Source: Micromonospora sp. CCTCC AA 2012012 (lineage in GTDB: Bacteria > Actinomycetota > Actinomycetes > Mycobacteriales > Micromonosporaceae). Taken from it: a DNA stretch of 64,000 nucleotides. Below the pieces are notes generated by a model. It had not been told where the DNA came from. It ran no database searches and saw only the letters and a list, made by a program, of their open reading frames with translations. A program made the position numbers and the translations under genes. The DNA lies in the NCBI RefSeq assembly GCF_040499845.1, contig NZ_CP159342.1, positions 6,634,001 to 6,698,000 on the forward strand, in the 5' to 3' direction. Shown here one piece after another: positions 18,418 to 26,346 of the stretch (the stretch's first letter is position 1; every line of letters starts with the position of its first letter).

Positions 18418-19299
18418 ATGGGCAGCGACGCACGGCGACTCCGGGTCGCCTTCCTCGGACTCGGCCGGATGGGCACCCCGATGGCGCGGCACGTACGCGA
18501 CGCCGGCCACGATTTGACCGTCTGGAACCGTACCCCCGGAAAGGCCGACGCCCTCGCGGCGGCCGGCGCCACCGTGGCCGACACGCCCGCCGCCGCCGCG
18601 GCCGGCCGGGACGTGGTGGTGCTGATGCTGGCCGACCCGGAGGCGGTCGAGCAGGTGCTGCTCGGCCCGGACGGGGTCGCCTCCGGCGCGGAACCCGACA
18701 CCCTCGTGGTGGACGCCAGCACGATCGGCCCGGACGCCTCCCGCCGGATGGCAGACCGGCTGCGCGAACACCGCCTGCGGTACGTCGACGCCCCCGTCTA
18801 CGGCTCGGTCGGGCCCGCCACCGCCGGCACGCTGGGCGTCCTCGCGGGCGGCGCGGAGGCGGACGTGGCGGCGGCCCGCCCGCTGCTGGAACTCTGGGGC
18901 GACCCGGAGCAGGTCCGGCACGTCGGGCCGGTCGGCGCGGGGAGCGCCGCGAAGCTCGTCCGCAACCTCAGCCTGGGCCTCGCCCTCGCCGGGATCGGCG
19001 ACGCGCTGCGGCTCGCCGCCACCCTCGACCTCCCGGCCGACGTGGTGGACGAGCTGATGGCCGCCGGCCCGCTCGGCGCGGCCTTCCCCGGCGTCCGCGA
19101 GATCCTCGCCTCCGGTCCGCCGGAGACGGCCGGCTTCACCGTCGACATGCTCACCAAGGACCTGCGGCTCTGCCTCGCCGTCGAGCCCCGACTGCCGCTG
19201 GTCGACGCCGCCCGCCGGGTGGGGGAGGAGGCGCACGCCACCGGCCACGGCCAGGACGACACCCGCACCCTGCCGGTGTGGCAGCGCGACGCGTCCTGA
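18418..19299 (+). CDS. NAD(P)-dependent oxidoreductase, 3-hydroxyisobutyrate dehydrogenase family
   Basis: 293 residues. The Rossmann loop 'GLGRMGTPMARHV' starts at 14. 'VDASTIGPDASRRMA', 'DAPVYGSVGPATAGTL' and the catalytic Lys179 in 'GAGSAAKLVRN' follow in family order. The C-terminal all-alpha domain is complete. Members reduce or oxidise small beta-hydroxyacids, and the substrate here cannot be told. ATG 18418 is chosen because the Rossmann strand begins soon after; ATG 18400 is possible. Neither has a strong ribosome site. Confidence 0.85.
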   Translation: MGSDARRLRVAFLGLGRMGTPMARHVRDAGHDLTVWNRTPGKADALAAAGATVADTPAAAAAGRDVVVLMLADPEAVEQVLLGPDGVASGAEPDTLVVDASTIGPDASRRMADRLREHRLRYVDAPVYGSVGPATAGTLGVLAGGAEADVAAARPLLELWGDPEQVRHVGPVGAGSAAKLVRNLSLGLALAGIGDALRLAATLDLPADVVDELMAAGPLGAAFPGVREILASGPPETAGFTVDMLTKDLRLCLAVEPRLPLVDAARRVGEEAHATGHGQDDTRTLPVWQRDAS

Positions 19300-19340
19300 C
19301 CCGACCGCCCGCCCGCGGGTGCGGCCGGCCGACCCCCGGG

Positions 19341-19478
19341 TCAGGCCGGGCAGTCGTGGTACGCCTCGACCCGCCAACCGGCGTGCCGCCGGGACAGCAC
19401 CCAGGTCGCCCGCCGGCACCGGTCGGCGGGCGGGATCTCCTCCCCGGCGTACGTGCCGGACACCGGGCAGGTCTTCAC
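19341..19478 (-). pseudogene. Possible 3' remnant of a SnoaL/SgcJ-like protein
   Basis: A 45-codon frame from GTG 19478 with no ribosome site. Its end 'RRATWVLSRRHAGWRVEAYH' plus DCPA looks like the last strand pair of NTF2-fold SgcJ/EcaC-like proteins, which are normally about 130 residues. It lies 18 bp after the lipoprotein gene. It may be a decayed fragment or a very small gene; the evidence is thin. Confidence 0.25.
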
Positions 19479-19495
19479 GGTCGGCGGGGCGGGGA

Positions 19496-20395
19496 TCAGT
19501 TGATCGGCAGCGCCTTCGTCCCGCCACCCTTGATCGACCGGGTCAGCTTCTCCCCGCCGGACCAGAAGAAGCAGCGCACCCCGCGGTCGCCCCGGTTCCA
19601 CGCCTCCTCCGCCGGCAGCAGGAACGAGGTGCCGGCACGGTAGCGCAGCTTGCCGTCGACGGGGACCTTCGCATAGCGGGCGACGAGGGTGCGGCAGCCC
19701 GCGTGGATGCTCTCCTCGTGCCGGTCGGCGTCGGCGAACCGGCCGTCCGGGACGGTCCACGCGCCGACGTACTCGTACTCGTGGCCCTTGTCGCAGGTCG
19801 TCTGCGCGAAGTCGCCCGACTCGTCCTCGGTCAGGCAGCCGTACGCCAGCGGCGACGGTCCCTTGAGGGCGTCACGCAGGGTGCCGCGACGCTCGACCGG
19901 ATAGTCGTCCGGGCGGCTGATCCGGGTGCCGCCCTCCACGGCGGCCAACTCGAACAGGTCGCAGCGGAACCAGCGGCTGCCGCCGGTCCAGCCGGCCGGC
20001 GACGGCGGCACCACCTGGAGGGCCAGCCGGGCACCCCGCCAGTCACCGCCGACGAAGGCCGTCGCCGTGGCGTCGCACTCGGCGAACGCGGGGCGGATCG
20101 CCGCCGAGCCGAGCGGTGGCGGGGTGGGGCGGGCGGCGAGCGCGCCGGTGAAGGTGCCGAGGTGGAAGGTCTCCACCAGGTGGGTCTTCGCGCACTCGAC
20201 CGGCTGGTAGCCGGTGAGATAGCTGGACGGGTCGGCGCTGAGCTGGCAGTCGCCCACCTTCGGGCTGAACTGGGTCGCCCGGCCGACCGGCCGCCAGTCG
20301 TCGGTGAGGTCGCCGTCCGTGCCGGCCGGCGTGCCGCAACCGGCCAGCACCACCGTGATCAGGGCGGCCCCCGCCGCACCCCGCCACCGTCGCAT
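19496..20395 (-). CDS. Septum-formation-family lipoprotein
   Basis: 299 residues, ATG 20395 behind GGGGGAGAG. A lipoprotein signal peptide ends in the lipobox LAGC (Cys20), so the protein should be anchored outside the membrane. The mature part has many Cys residues (in 'GDCQLS', 'VECAKTHLVETFHLGTF', 'AYGCLTEDE' and 'VRCFFWSGGE'), following the C....H..E....G.f pattern repeated twice in actinobacterial septum-formation (DUF4190-associated) domains. The actual role is not established by experiment that I know of. Confidence 0.75.
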   Translation of the reverse strand: MRRWRGAAGAALITVVLAGCGTPAGTDGDLTDDWRPVGRATQFSPKVGDCQLSADPSSYLTGYQPVECAKTHLVETFHLGTFTGALAARPTPPPLGSAAIRPAFAECDATATAFVGGDWRGARLALQVVPPSPAGWTGGSRWFRCDLFELAAVEGGTRISRPDDYPVERRGTLRDALKGPSPLAYGCLTEDESGDFAQTTCDKGHEYEYVGAWTVPDGRFADADRHEESIHAGCRTLVARYAKVPVDGKLRYRAGTSFLLPAEEAWNRGDRGVRCFFWSGGEKLTRSIKGGGTKALPIN

Positions 20396-20806
20396 GTCAC
20401 TCTCCCCCGAGGCCCCCCGTGTGGACGCCGGCAGCATATGCGAGCGGGCGCACCGGCGACGCCCCCCGACGGTGGACGCCGGCATCATCCGGCAGCGGCG
20501 ATCGTTCCGTCGCTGTCCGTCCCGGTCCGGACGCCGCACGGTGACGGTGTGACATCCGGCGGCGGTCCGGCGCTGAGGGGCACGAGATGAACGCACAGAC
20601 CCTGCCATCGATGGACCTGCGGCGTCACCGGCTGCTCACGCAGCGGTGTCCCCGTCAGGTGGCGACCGGCGCCAGCCACCCCCGGCCGGCTCCCCGGTGG
20701 ACCGTGCGCGCCTCCCGCCCCCACGTCACCGCGCCGAAGGAACCGCAGCTCCGCCCGGCACACCTGGTGACACATCGTCCTTCCGATCCCCCCACGGAGC
20801 TGTTCG
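20396..20806. other. 411-bp region between divergent genes, no firm gene
   Basis: Promoter space for the lipoprotein (-) and the secreted protein at 20807 (+). A 75-codon frame at 20587-20814 overlaps the next start by 8 bp but has a weak ribosome site, a composition rich in Arg/Pro/His and no recognisable features; I do not call it. Confidence 0.5.
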
Positions 20807-21325
20807 ATGCTTGAGACCGCCCTGGCGAAACTCCTCACCCTCAAGGCCGGCGCCGTCGTGCTCGCCGTCGCCGCCACCGGTGGGGTCGCCATCGCCGCCG
20901 GCAACGGCACCCTGCCCAACCCGCTCGGCGGGGCGACCGCCACGCCGTCCGCGCACGCCACCGGCAAGCCCGCCGCCACGGCCGGCAAGGGCAAGGCGTC
21001 GCCGTCCGCCGGAAAGGGCACCCCGTCGCCGAACCTGGTCGGGCTCTGCCGGGCGTACCGGGCGGGCGCGGGCGACAACCCGGGCAAGGCGCTGGAGAAC
21101 CCCGCCTTCCGCGTCCTGATCACCACCGCCGGTGACCAGGAGAAGGTGGCCGCCTACTGCGACACCCTCCTGGCGGACGCCAAGGGCCGGCCCAGCGGCA
21201 AGCCGGCCCCCACCGCCACCCGGAGCCACCCCACCGGCAGGCCGGCCACCCGCCCCACGCCGGCACAGACCCAGCGCACCGAAGTGCCCGGCGGCCACAG
21301 GCCGACCCCACCGCCCACCAACTGA
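20807..21325 (+). CDS. Secreted or membrane-anchored Thr/Pro-rich protein of unknown function
   Basis: 172 residues, ATG 20807 with ACGGAG 7 nt upstream. One hydrophobic helix (about 12-32) acts as signal anchor. An Ala/Thr/Gly/Lys-rich linker, a short structured part with two Cys residues ('GLCRAYRAGAGDNPGKALEN' to 'KVAAYCDTLL'), then a Pro/Thr/Arg tail. Such 'GLC.AY..G...k...pAF..L...AG....v..yC' segments recur in actinomycete proteins encoded near sigma factors, but none is adjacent here. The function is unknown. Two strong stem-loops follow. Confidence 0.7.
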   Translation: MLETALAKLLTLKAGAVVLAVAATGGVAIAAGNGTLPNPLGGATATPSAHATGKPAATAGKGKASPSAGKGTPSPNLVGLCRAYRAGAGDNPGKALENPAFRVLITTAGDQEKVAAYCDTLLADAKGRPSGKPAPTATRSHPTGRPATRPTPAQTQRTEVPGGHRPTPPPTN

Positions 21326-21328
21326 CCA

Positions 21329-21380
21329 TCGACGCCGGGCGGGAGCCTCACTCCTGCCCCCTTCGCCCGCCCGGCGTCGA
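21329..21380 (+). terminator. Stem-loop 1 after the secreted-protein gene
   Basis: Perfect 15-bp inverted repeat (21329-21343 with 21366-21380) with a 22-nt loop, beginning 3 bp after the stop. Confidence 0.75.
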
Positions 21381-21383
21381 CAC

Positions 21384-21436
21384 CGTGACGCCGTACGGAT
21401 GTCCTTCCCCCCCCTGGCCATCCGTACGGCGTCACG
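21384..21436 (+). terminator. Stem-loop 2 (18-bp perfect inverted repeat)
   Basis: Arms 21384-21401 and 21419-21436 are perfect 18-bp complements around a C/T-rich 17-nt loop, directly after stem-loop 1. Tandem stem-loops suggest an efficient transcription end or an mRNA-stabilising 3' structure. Confidence 0.75.
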
Positions 21437-21525
21437 ATCCGCGCCCTCCCCGGCGCGGCGAGGCGGCGGCCGGCCCCCCCCGGCCGCCGCCTCACCAACG
21501 TCGTCGACCGCTCTACAGTCGACCC

Positions 21526-22092
21526 GTGCCCTCTCTCGTCACGCCCGCGGTGCCGGCCGGCTCGATGGCGGCGCTGCCGCAACCCGAGATCCCGGCCGAC
21601 GGCGTGCTCCTGCGCCCCTGGCAGCCGGGGGACAGTTCCGCCGTCGTCGCCGCGTACGCCGATCCGGCGATCCGGCGCTGGCACTGCCGGTCGATGGATG
21701 ACCGGGAGGCGGCCGACTGGATCACGGCCTGGTCGGGCCGGTGGCGCGGCGAGACCGGCGCGGGCTGGGCCGTGACCGACGGGGGTGCGATGGTCGGGCA
21801 GATCGGCCTGCGCCGGCTGGACCTCCACGAGGGACTCGCCGAGGTCTCCTACTGGGTGCTGCCGGCGGCGCGCGGGCAGCGCGTCGCGCCACGGGCGTTG
21901 ACCGGGCTGACCGACTGGTGCTTCGCCGCGCTGCGGCTGCACCGGCTCGAACTGTCCCACTCCACGGCCAACCCGGCGTCCTGCCGGGTGGCCCGCCGGG
22001 CCGGTTTCACCGCCGAGGGTACGAAGCGCGGCGAGGGCCGGCACGCGGACGGCTGGCACGACATGCACCTGCACGCCCGCCTCGCGAGCTGA
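21526..22092 (+). CDS. GNAT-family N-acetyltransferase
   Basis: 188 residues. GTG 21526 has a TACAGT hexamer (21514-21519) 6 nt upstream, predicting a leaderless mRNA; ATG 21565 is an alternative. It has 'VLLRPWQPGDSSAVVAAYAD', then 'AVTDGGAMVGQIGL', 'AEVSYWVLPAARGQRVAPRA' with the acetyl-CoA-binding Q/RGxG/A loop, and 'LELSHSTANPASCRVARRAGF', the RimJ/RimL-type end. It probably acetylates a protein N-terminus or small amine; the target is unknown. Confidence 0.88.
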   Translation: MPSLVTPAVPAGSMAALPQPEIPADGVLLRPWQPGDSSAVVAAYADPAIRRWHCRSMDDREAADWITAWSGRWRGETGAGWAVTDGGAMVGQIGLRRLDLHEGLAEVSYWVLPAARGQRVAPRALTGLTDWCFAALRLHRLELSHSTANPASCRVARRAGFTAEGTKRGEGRHADGWHDMHLHARLAS

Positions 22093-22100
22093 GGTGCCGG

Positions 22101-22290
22101 TCAGGCCGAGACCGTGACGATGACGGCTTCGTCGTACGCGGCAGCCGCGCGGAAGAGTGCCACCATCTCGCGTGCGTCGTTGAGGACCTGCGCGGCCCAG
22201 TCGCCGTCGAACGGTCGGTGGTATCCCAGCGCCTGTGCCTGGCGGGTCGACCGAGCCTCTGCCTGCCGGCGAGCGGCGGAGCCTGAACGG
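22101..22290 (-). pseudogene. Possible 5'-truncated remnant
   Basis: The minus-strand frame ending at TGA 22101 reads 'GYHRPFDGDWAAQVLNDARE' and then MVALFRAAAAYDEAVIVTVSA. It looks like a natural C-terminus with high third-position GC, but the only in-frame start is ATG 22166, leaving 21 residues. The 5' part would run into the methyltransferase promoter. I take it as a decayed gene end; the family is not recognised. Confidence 0.22.
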
Positions 22291-22352
22291 CGGCCGCACC
22301 GGTCAGTGCCGTACCGCGATGCCCGTGAATCCGTCGGGGTTACGCTGACCCG

Positions 22353-23228
22353 GTGACGAGGGACAAGTGGGCCCAGTGGCTCCTGACCCGCCGGGACGGC
22401 GACAGCGCGGGCCTGCGCGCCCGCAACGCCCTCGATCTGGCGGCGTTCCGGGACGGCGTCCTTGCGGGAGCCGACCTGGCGGCCGACGACGTGGTCCTCG
22501 ACGTGGGCTGCGGCACCGGACTGATCGGGTTCGGCGCACTGGACCGACTCGGCCCGGACGGTCGTGTCATCTTCAGCGATGTCTCACCGGACGTGCTCGA
22601 CGAGTGCCGGCGCACCGCCGGTGGCGACGAGCGGTGCAGCTTCGTGGTCGCGTCGGCCGATGATCTCGTCGGCGTCGCCGACGCCTCTGTCGACGTCGTG
22701 ACCACCCGGTCGGTGCTCATCTACTCCGATCGCAAGGCCGCCGCCTTCGCGGAGTTCTTCCGGGTCCTGCGGCCGGGTGGGCGGATCTCGCTGTTCGAAC
22801 CCATCAACGGCTTCGTGGCGCGGCTCCGGCCGGATGACCTGTTCGGCACGGGCGACTCGCCCGTGACCGACCTGATCACCAAGGTCAGCGAGGCCTACCG
22901 GAGCACCACCGAGGAAACCACGCGGCCGATGATGGACTTCGACGAGCGTGACCTCGTCGACTGGGCGTTGGCCGCCGGGTTCGAGGCGGTGGAGCTGGAC
23001 TACCGCGCCCAGGTCGACGTGCCCGCCGACCCGATCGGCGACTGGGAGACACTCAAGCGCGTGGCGCCCAACCCCCTGGTCCCCACGTACGGCGAAGCGA
23101 TCGCCGCCGCCCTGTCCGACGACGAACGCGAGCGTCTCGACACGTACATGACCGCCCTGGCCGCGGCCGGCACGCCGACGCGGCGCACGATGGCCTCGGC
23201 GTTCCTTCGCGCACGGCGAGCGGCGTGA
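22353..23228 (+). CDS. Class I SAM-dependent methyltransferase
   Basis: 291 residues. SAM-binding motif I 'VVLDVGCGTG' lies at 47-56, with 'VIFSDVSPDVLDECR' (motif II acidic residue) and 'FFRVLRPGGRISLFEP' (motif III). The C-terminal part carries a variable lid. GTG 22353 follows a TACGCT hexamer (22341-22346) by 6 nt and has no ribosome site. The substrate is unknown; the gene is alone. Confidence 0.88.
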   Translation: MTRDKWAQWLLTRRDGDSAGLRARNALDLAAFRDGVLAGADLAADDVVLDVGCGTGLIGFGALDRLGPDGRVIFSDVSPDVLDECRRTAGGDERCSFVVASADDLVGVADASVDVVTTRSVLIYSDRKAAAFAEFFRVLRPGGRISLFEPINGFVARLRPDDLFGTGDSPVTDLITKVSEAYRSTTEETTRPMMDFDERDLVDWALAAGFEAVELDYRAQVDVPADPIGDWETLKRVAPNPLVPTYGEAIAAALSDDERERLDTYMTALAAAGTPTRRTMASAFLRARRAA

Positions 23229-23490
23229 GCGGGCACTTCGCCACGCCGGTCTCCGCTGGCCGAGGCTACGCGGGGAACAGCTTCCTGTGCCCCGCGGAGA
23301 CGACCTCGACGGCGTCGCCGGGCACGTTGCCGGCCGTCGCACCTGGGTAGCGGCGTCCGGCCGGTGGTGAAGCGCCAGGACGAGGCCGGCTCGCCCGTGG
23401 GGTGGCACGCCGTGGGGATGCAGAGGGCACTGGAGCCGCCGATCCCGACCGGGGAGCGGAACGCCGCTGATCCTCGGTGCGGGGAAGGGT

Positions 23491-23562
23491 GCGCCCGGCA
23501 GGATTCGAACCTGCGGCCTTGGGATTAGAAGTCCCCTGCTCTATCCGCTGAGCTACGGGCGC
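23491..23562 (-). tRNA. tRNA-Arg (anticodon TCT)
   Basis: 72-nt cloverleaf on the minus strand. The 7-bp acceptor stem GCGCCCG/CGGGCGC, D arm GCTC/GAGC, anticodon loop CTTCTAA (anticodon TCT, reading AGA), and T arm GCAGG-TTCGAAT-CCTGC are all present. The 3' CCA is not encoded. It reads the rare AGA Arg codon. Confidence 0.96.
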
Positions 23563-23706
23563 GCGTCGTGGGGTGTCGCGCCAAGAGGGTACCGCCGTCC
23601 CCGGGCGGGGCAACGGAACGGGTGGTCGCGGCACACCGCGATCAGGGTCGCACGGGACACCCACCCGCGGCACCCCCGTTCCGGCGGGCGGTCGTACCCT
23701 CGTCGG

Positions 23707-24432
23707 ATGCTGCTTGACCCGGAGACCGAGAACGAGATCGTCTTTCAGCTGTGCCAGCTCCTCGGGCGCGCCATCCTGCCGATCCGCCAGGTCGGCCCGG
23801 CTGGCACACCGGGCACCGCCTTCTTCTGGAACGAGCTGATCGGGGCCACCGACGACGGCGAGGTGGTGCACGAGTACCTGCTGACGGCGGACGTGCTCAC
23901 CGACGCCGCCTTCGGCGAGATCGGGGTGCGGCCGAGCGTGACGGAGCCCGCGGGGGTGGCCTCGGACGAGATCGTGATGCCCGACTTCGCCGAGCAGTGG
24001 CTGCACCTGCCCGAGGTCGGGGTGGCCGCCATGCCCACCGGTGGCCTGCACGGGCACGCCGAGGACCGGGGCTGGCGGTGGCGCACCCAGCAGGTCACCG
24101 ACGGGGTGGCCGCCCGGGCCGACGCCGTGGCCCGGGTCGGCGCGGAGCCCGCCTCGGCGTTCGTCCTGGCGCTCGGCGTCGCCGACGACGGGTCGCGGCC
24201 GCTGGAGGCGGTGATCGCGCGCGTCGTCCGGGACGGCGACGACGTGCGGCTCACCACCGAGCTGCCCGCGGGCTACGCCGGCGCGCCCGTCTTCCAGGTG
24301 GAGGTCGGCGCCGACGGGGATCCCGTGCTGCGCTGCCTCGGTCTGGTGCTGCCGGGTGAGGGCGGCCACCGGATCGCGACGTTCGACCGGATCCGGTCGG
24401 CCGTCGCGGCGGCGACCGCCGACTGGCGCTGA
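23707..24432 (+). CDS. Trypsin-fold-like protein lacking the catalytic triad
   Basis: 241 residues, ATG 23707, TACCCT (23695-23700) 6 nt upstream, no ribosome site. The layout recalls cytosolic trypsin-like peptidases: 'GTAFFWNEL' (GTGFFV-like strand), 'HEYLLTADVLTD' where LVTAxHVV is expected, 'LHLPEVGVAAMP' where HPD-VDVAVMP is expected, and 'AGYAGAPVFQVE' (187-198) where GNSGSPVF is expected. The His, Asp and Ser are each replaced. If the alignment is right, it is a non-catalytic binding protein. No partner gene is obvious. Confidence 0.6.
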   Translation: MLLDPETENEIVFQLCQLLGRAILPIRQVGPAGTPGTAFFWNELIGATDDGEVVHEYLLTADVLTDAAFGEIGVRPSVTEPAGVASDEIVMPDFAEQWLHLPEVGVAAMPTGGLHGHAEDRGWRWRTQQVTDGVAARADAVARVGAEPASAFVLALGVADDGSRPLEAVIARVVRDGDDVRLTTELPAGYAGAPVFQVEVGADGDPVLRCLGLVLPGEGGHRIATFDRIRSAVAAATADWR

Positions 24433-24444
24433 CGCCGGGTCGGA

Positions 24445-25473
24445 TCAGCCCTCGGCGGTCGCCCCGGCCCGGTCGTCGGTCGGCCGCCGCGCGGCCGGCG
24501 CGGCCGTCGGCTGCTCCGGCGTGGGGCCCGCGCCGAGGAATCCCTCCGCCCACCGCCCGGCCTCGGTGAAGACCTTCTCCCGTACGGCGGGACTGGAGAG
24601 CGTGAGGTCGTGCAGCCCGCCGTCGAAGCGGGCCAGGGTCACGTGCGGGCCGAGCCGGGGCGCCCAGCGGACCATGTGCTCCACGTCGAGCACCGCGTCG
24701 GCGAGGGTGGCCGACTCGTGCCACTTGGTGCCCCGGTAGCTGCGGGTCGAGCAGGCCAGCAGCACCGGCACCTGGATGTCCAGTCCGGCGCGGAGCTGCC
24801 GCTGGCCGGCCCGGATGGCGTTGATCCAGCCGGCCCGGACGGGGAACCCGGCGAGCGGCTTCCAGGCCAGGTCGTAGCGCCACTCGCCGCGGTGGTCGGC
24901 GTGCAGGCTCTCGCCGTACACGGTGCCGAGCCCGAACGGGAGGATGCGGTGCGGCGCCCGGCGGCCCAGCCGGGAGACGGCGGCCGCGAGGGGTCGACGG
25001 ACCAGCCAGGGGGCGTTGATGTCGAAGAAGGGGCTGTTGAGGAAGAGGCCGTCGACCAGGCCGGCCTCGCGGCGGGCGTGCGCCCAGAGCGAGATGATCA
25101 GGCCGCCGGTGGAGTGGCCCATCGCGAGCAGGGTGTCGTGCCCGTCGTCCTCGCGGATGGTCTTCGCGGCGGCGTCCAGCTCGGGGAAGTAGTCGCTCAG
25201 GTCGTGGCAGAAGTTCGGGGTCTGGCCCGGCAGCAGGCTCCGACCGTACTTCCGCAGGTCGAGGGCGTAGAAGTCCCAGCCGCGCTCGGCGAAGAAGTCG
25301 GCCACGTGGGTCTGGAAGAAGTAGTCGACGAAGCCGTGCACATAGAGCACGGCCCGGCCGGTCGGGCGCTCCGCCCGCCGGCGGACCAGGGTCGCGACGA
25401 CCGGTCCCTCGTCGTCGGTGCCCAGGTCGATCGTCTGCCGCTCGTACGGCGGCCCCAGCACGTCCGGTTCCAC
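24445..25473 (-). CDS. Alpha/beta hydrolase (monoacylglycerol-lipase-like)
   Basis: 342 residues. Oxyanion-hole 'YVHGFVDYF' (44-52), nucleophile elbow 'GHSTGG' (Ser121), and a His in 'DGGLHDLTLS' near residue 300 give a complete triad with an acidic residue in the 'DAVLDVEHM' region. There is no signal peptide. GTG 25473 has TACCGT (25486-25481) 7 nt upstream. The C-terminal 30 residues are an Ala/Pro/Thr-rich tail. The physiological ester is unknown; lysophospholipase or monoglyceride lipase is the closest type. Confidence 0.87.
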   Translation of the reverse strand: MEPDVLGPPYERQTIDLGTDDEGPVVATLVRRRAERPTGRAVLYVHGFVDYFFQTHVADFFAERGWDFYALDLRKYGRSLLPGQTPNFCHDLSDYFPELDAAAKTIREDDGHDTLLAMGHSTGGLIISLWAHARREAGLVDGLFLNSPFFDINAPWLVRRPLAAAVSRLGRRAPHRILPFGLGTVYGESLHADHRGEWRYDLAWKPLAGFPVRAGWINAIRAGQRQLRAGLDIQVPVLLACSTRSYRGTKWHESATLADAVLDVEHMVRWAPRLGPHVTLARFDGGLHDLTLSSPAVREKVFTEAGRWAEGFLGAGPTPEQPTAAPAARRPTDDRAGATAEG

Positions 25474-25515
25474 GACCGCGACGGTACGCCGCCAAGCTAC
25501 CCGGCGGTAGCCCCC

Positions 25516-25552
25516 CGCGCCCCGTCCACCCGCTCCGGGTGGACGGGGCGCG
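25516..25552 (-). terminator. Terminator-like stem-loop after hpf-like gene
   Basis: Perfect 16-bp stem (25516-25531 with 25537-25552) and 5-nt loop, 8 bp beyond the stop at 25560, separating it from the hydrolase promoter. Confidence 0.8.
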
Positions 25553-25559
25553 TCAGGTA

Positions 25560-26000
25560 TCAGGCGGTTTCCGCGTCGGCCCGGCTCGGGTCGGCGGCGG
25601 GCAGCTCGTCCGGGTCGCCGGCCTGGGCGGGCACGACCTCGGGCAGGCCGGTGTCGCGCAGGTGCTTGTTGCTGCGCGGCTCCTGCCGGGTCTTCGCGTC
25701 GTTGAGCTTGCGACGCAGGTCGTCCCGGACGTCGTTGAGCGCGGCGTGCAGATCCTCCTCGGAGGAGGTGGTGACGATCTTCTGGCGGCCCGCGATCCAG
25801 CACTCCAGGGTCACCTTCTGCCCCCGGGCCTCGCGGTCCTTGACCGAGACCTCCAGCTCGGTGGCGTCGGCGTGGAACCCGGCCAGCCGGGCGTCCAGCG
25901 TCGCGAACTGCTCCGCGATCCAGTTCCGGTCCCCCTGGGAGAACCCGGCGCCGACCCGTAGGCACTCGCCCACGGTGGCGGGGTTCGCCACGGCGCTCAT
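25560..26000 (-). CDS. HPF/RaiA-family ribosome-associated protein
   Basis: 146 residues, ATG 26000 with GGGTGAGG upstream. The N-terminal domain (about 15-105) has the S30AE/HPF pattern: 'IAEQFATLDARLAGFHADATELEVSVKDRE', 'QKVTLECWIAGRQKIVTTSSEEDLHAALNDV'. It lacks the long HPF dimerisation domain, so it resembles short HPF/YfiA that stalls or hibernates 70S ribosomes. The C-terminal 35 residues are acidic and disordered. A palindrome GGTCGTACGACC lies at 26033-26044 in its 5' region. Confidence 0.8.
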   Translation of the reverse strand: MSAVANPATVGECLRVGAGFSQGDRNWIAEQFATLDARLAGFHADATELEVSVKDREARGQKVTLECWIAGRQKIVTTSSEEDLHAALNDVRDDLRRKLNDAKTRQEPRSNKHLRDTGLPEVVPAQAGDPDELPAADPSRADAETA

Positions 26001-26346
26001 CGCCGCACCTCACCCTGGGTGCGGACGGAACCGGTCGTACGACCTGAGCAGAGGATCATCATCGCTGCCCTTTCTCTCGGTTGATCAACTCCATACCCAG
26101 TCGGCGTCCCGCCGGAACCCGCCGCGGCGCCATTGACCGGCTGGCGTTTCCGATCATGCGCAGCCGCAGGCCGGGACCCCAGGGCCCGTCGGCCCTAGCA
26201 GACGGGACCTTGATCAGGTGGTTGTCCACAGGGCGGTCCGTCGTCCACAGGCCGGCCGGCGCGGCTGGCTCGGGTGGTCCCCGTGGCCGCAGGCTCGGCA
26301 CCGGGTCGACCCACCACGGCAAGTCCGGATCTCCCCTGGAGGGACG
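26001..26346. other. Intergenic region between hpf-like gene and ssb
   Basis: 346 bp of divergent promoter space. It holds palindromes at 26033-26044 (GGTCGTACGACC) and 26082-26091 (GTTGATCAAC), and two DnaA-box-like nonamers at 26222-26230 and 26241-26249. No gene is seen. Confidence 0.55.
26222..26249 (+). promoter_or_regulatory. Two DnaA-box-like nonamers upstream of ssb
   Basis: TTGTCCACA (26222-26230) is an exact match to the high-GC actinomycete DnaA-box consensus, and TCGTCCACA (26241-26249) differs at one position. They have the same orientation, with starts 19 bp apart, about 100 bp before the ssb start. Confidence 0.55.

Noticed and set aside
20587..20814. 75-codon plus-strand frame before the secreted protein
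   Set aside because: Weak ribosome site, composition unlike neighbouring proteins, no recognisable feature, and it overlaps the well-supported start at 20807.
26059..26094. 11-codon minus-strand frame upstream of the HPF gene
   Set aside because: It has an ATG and stop but no ribosome site, no -10 element at leaderless distance and no codon pattern suggesting control.
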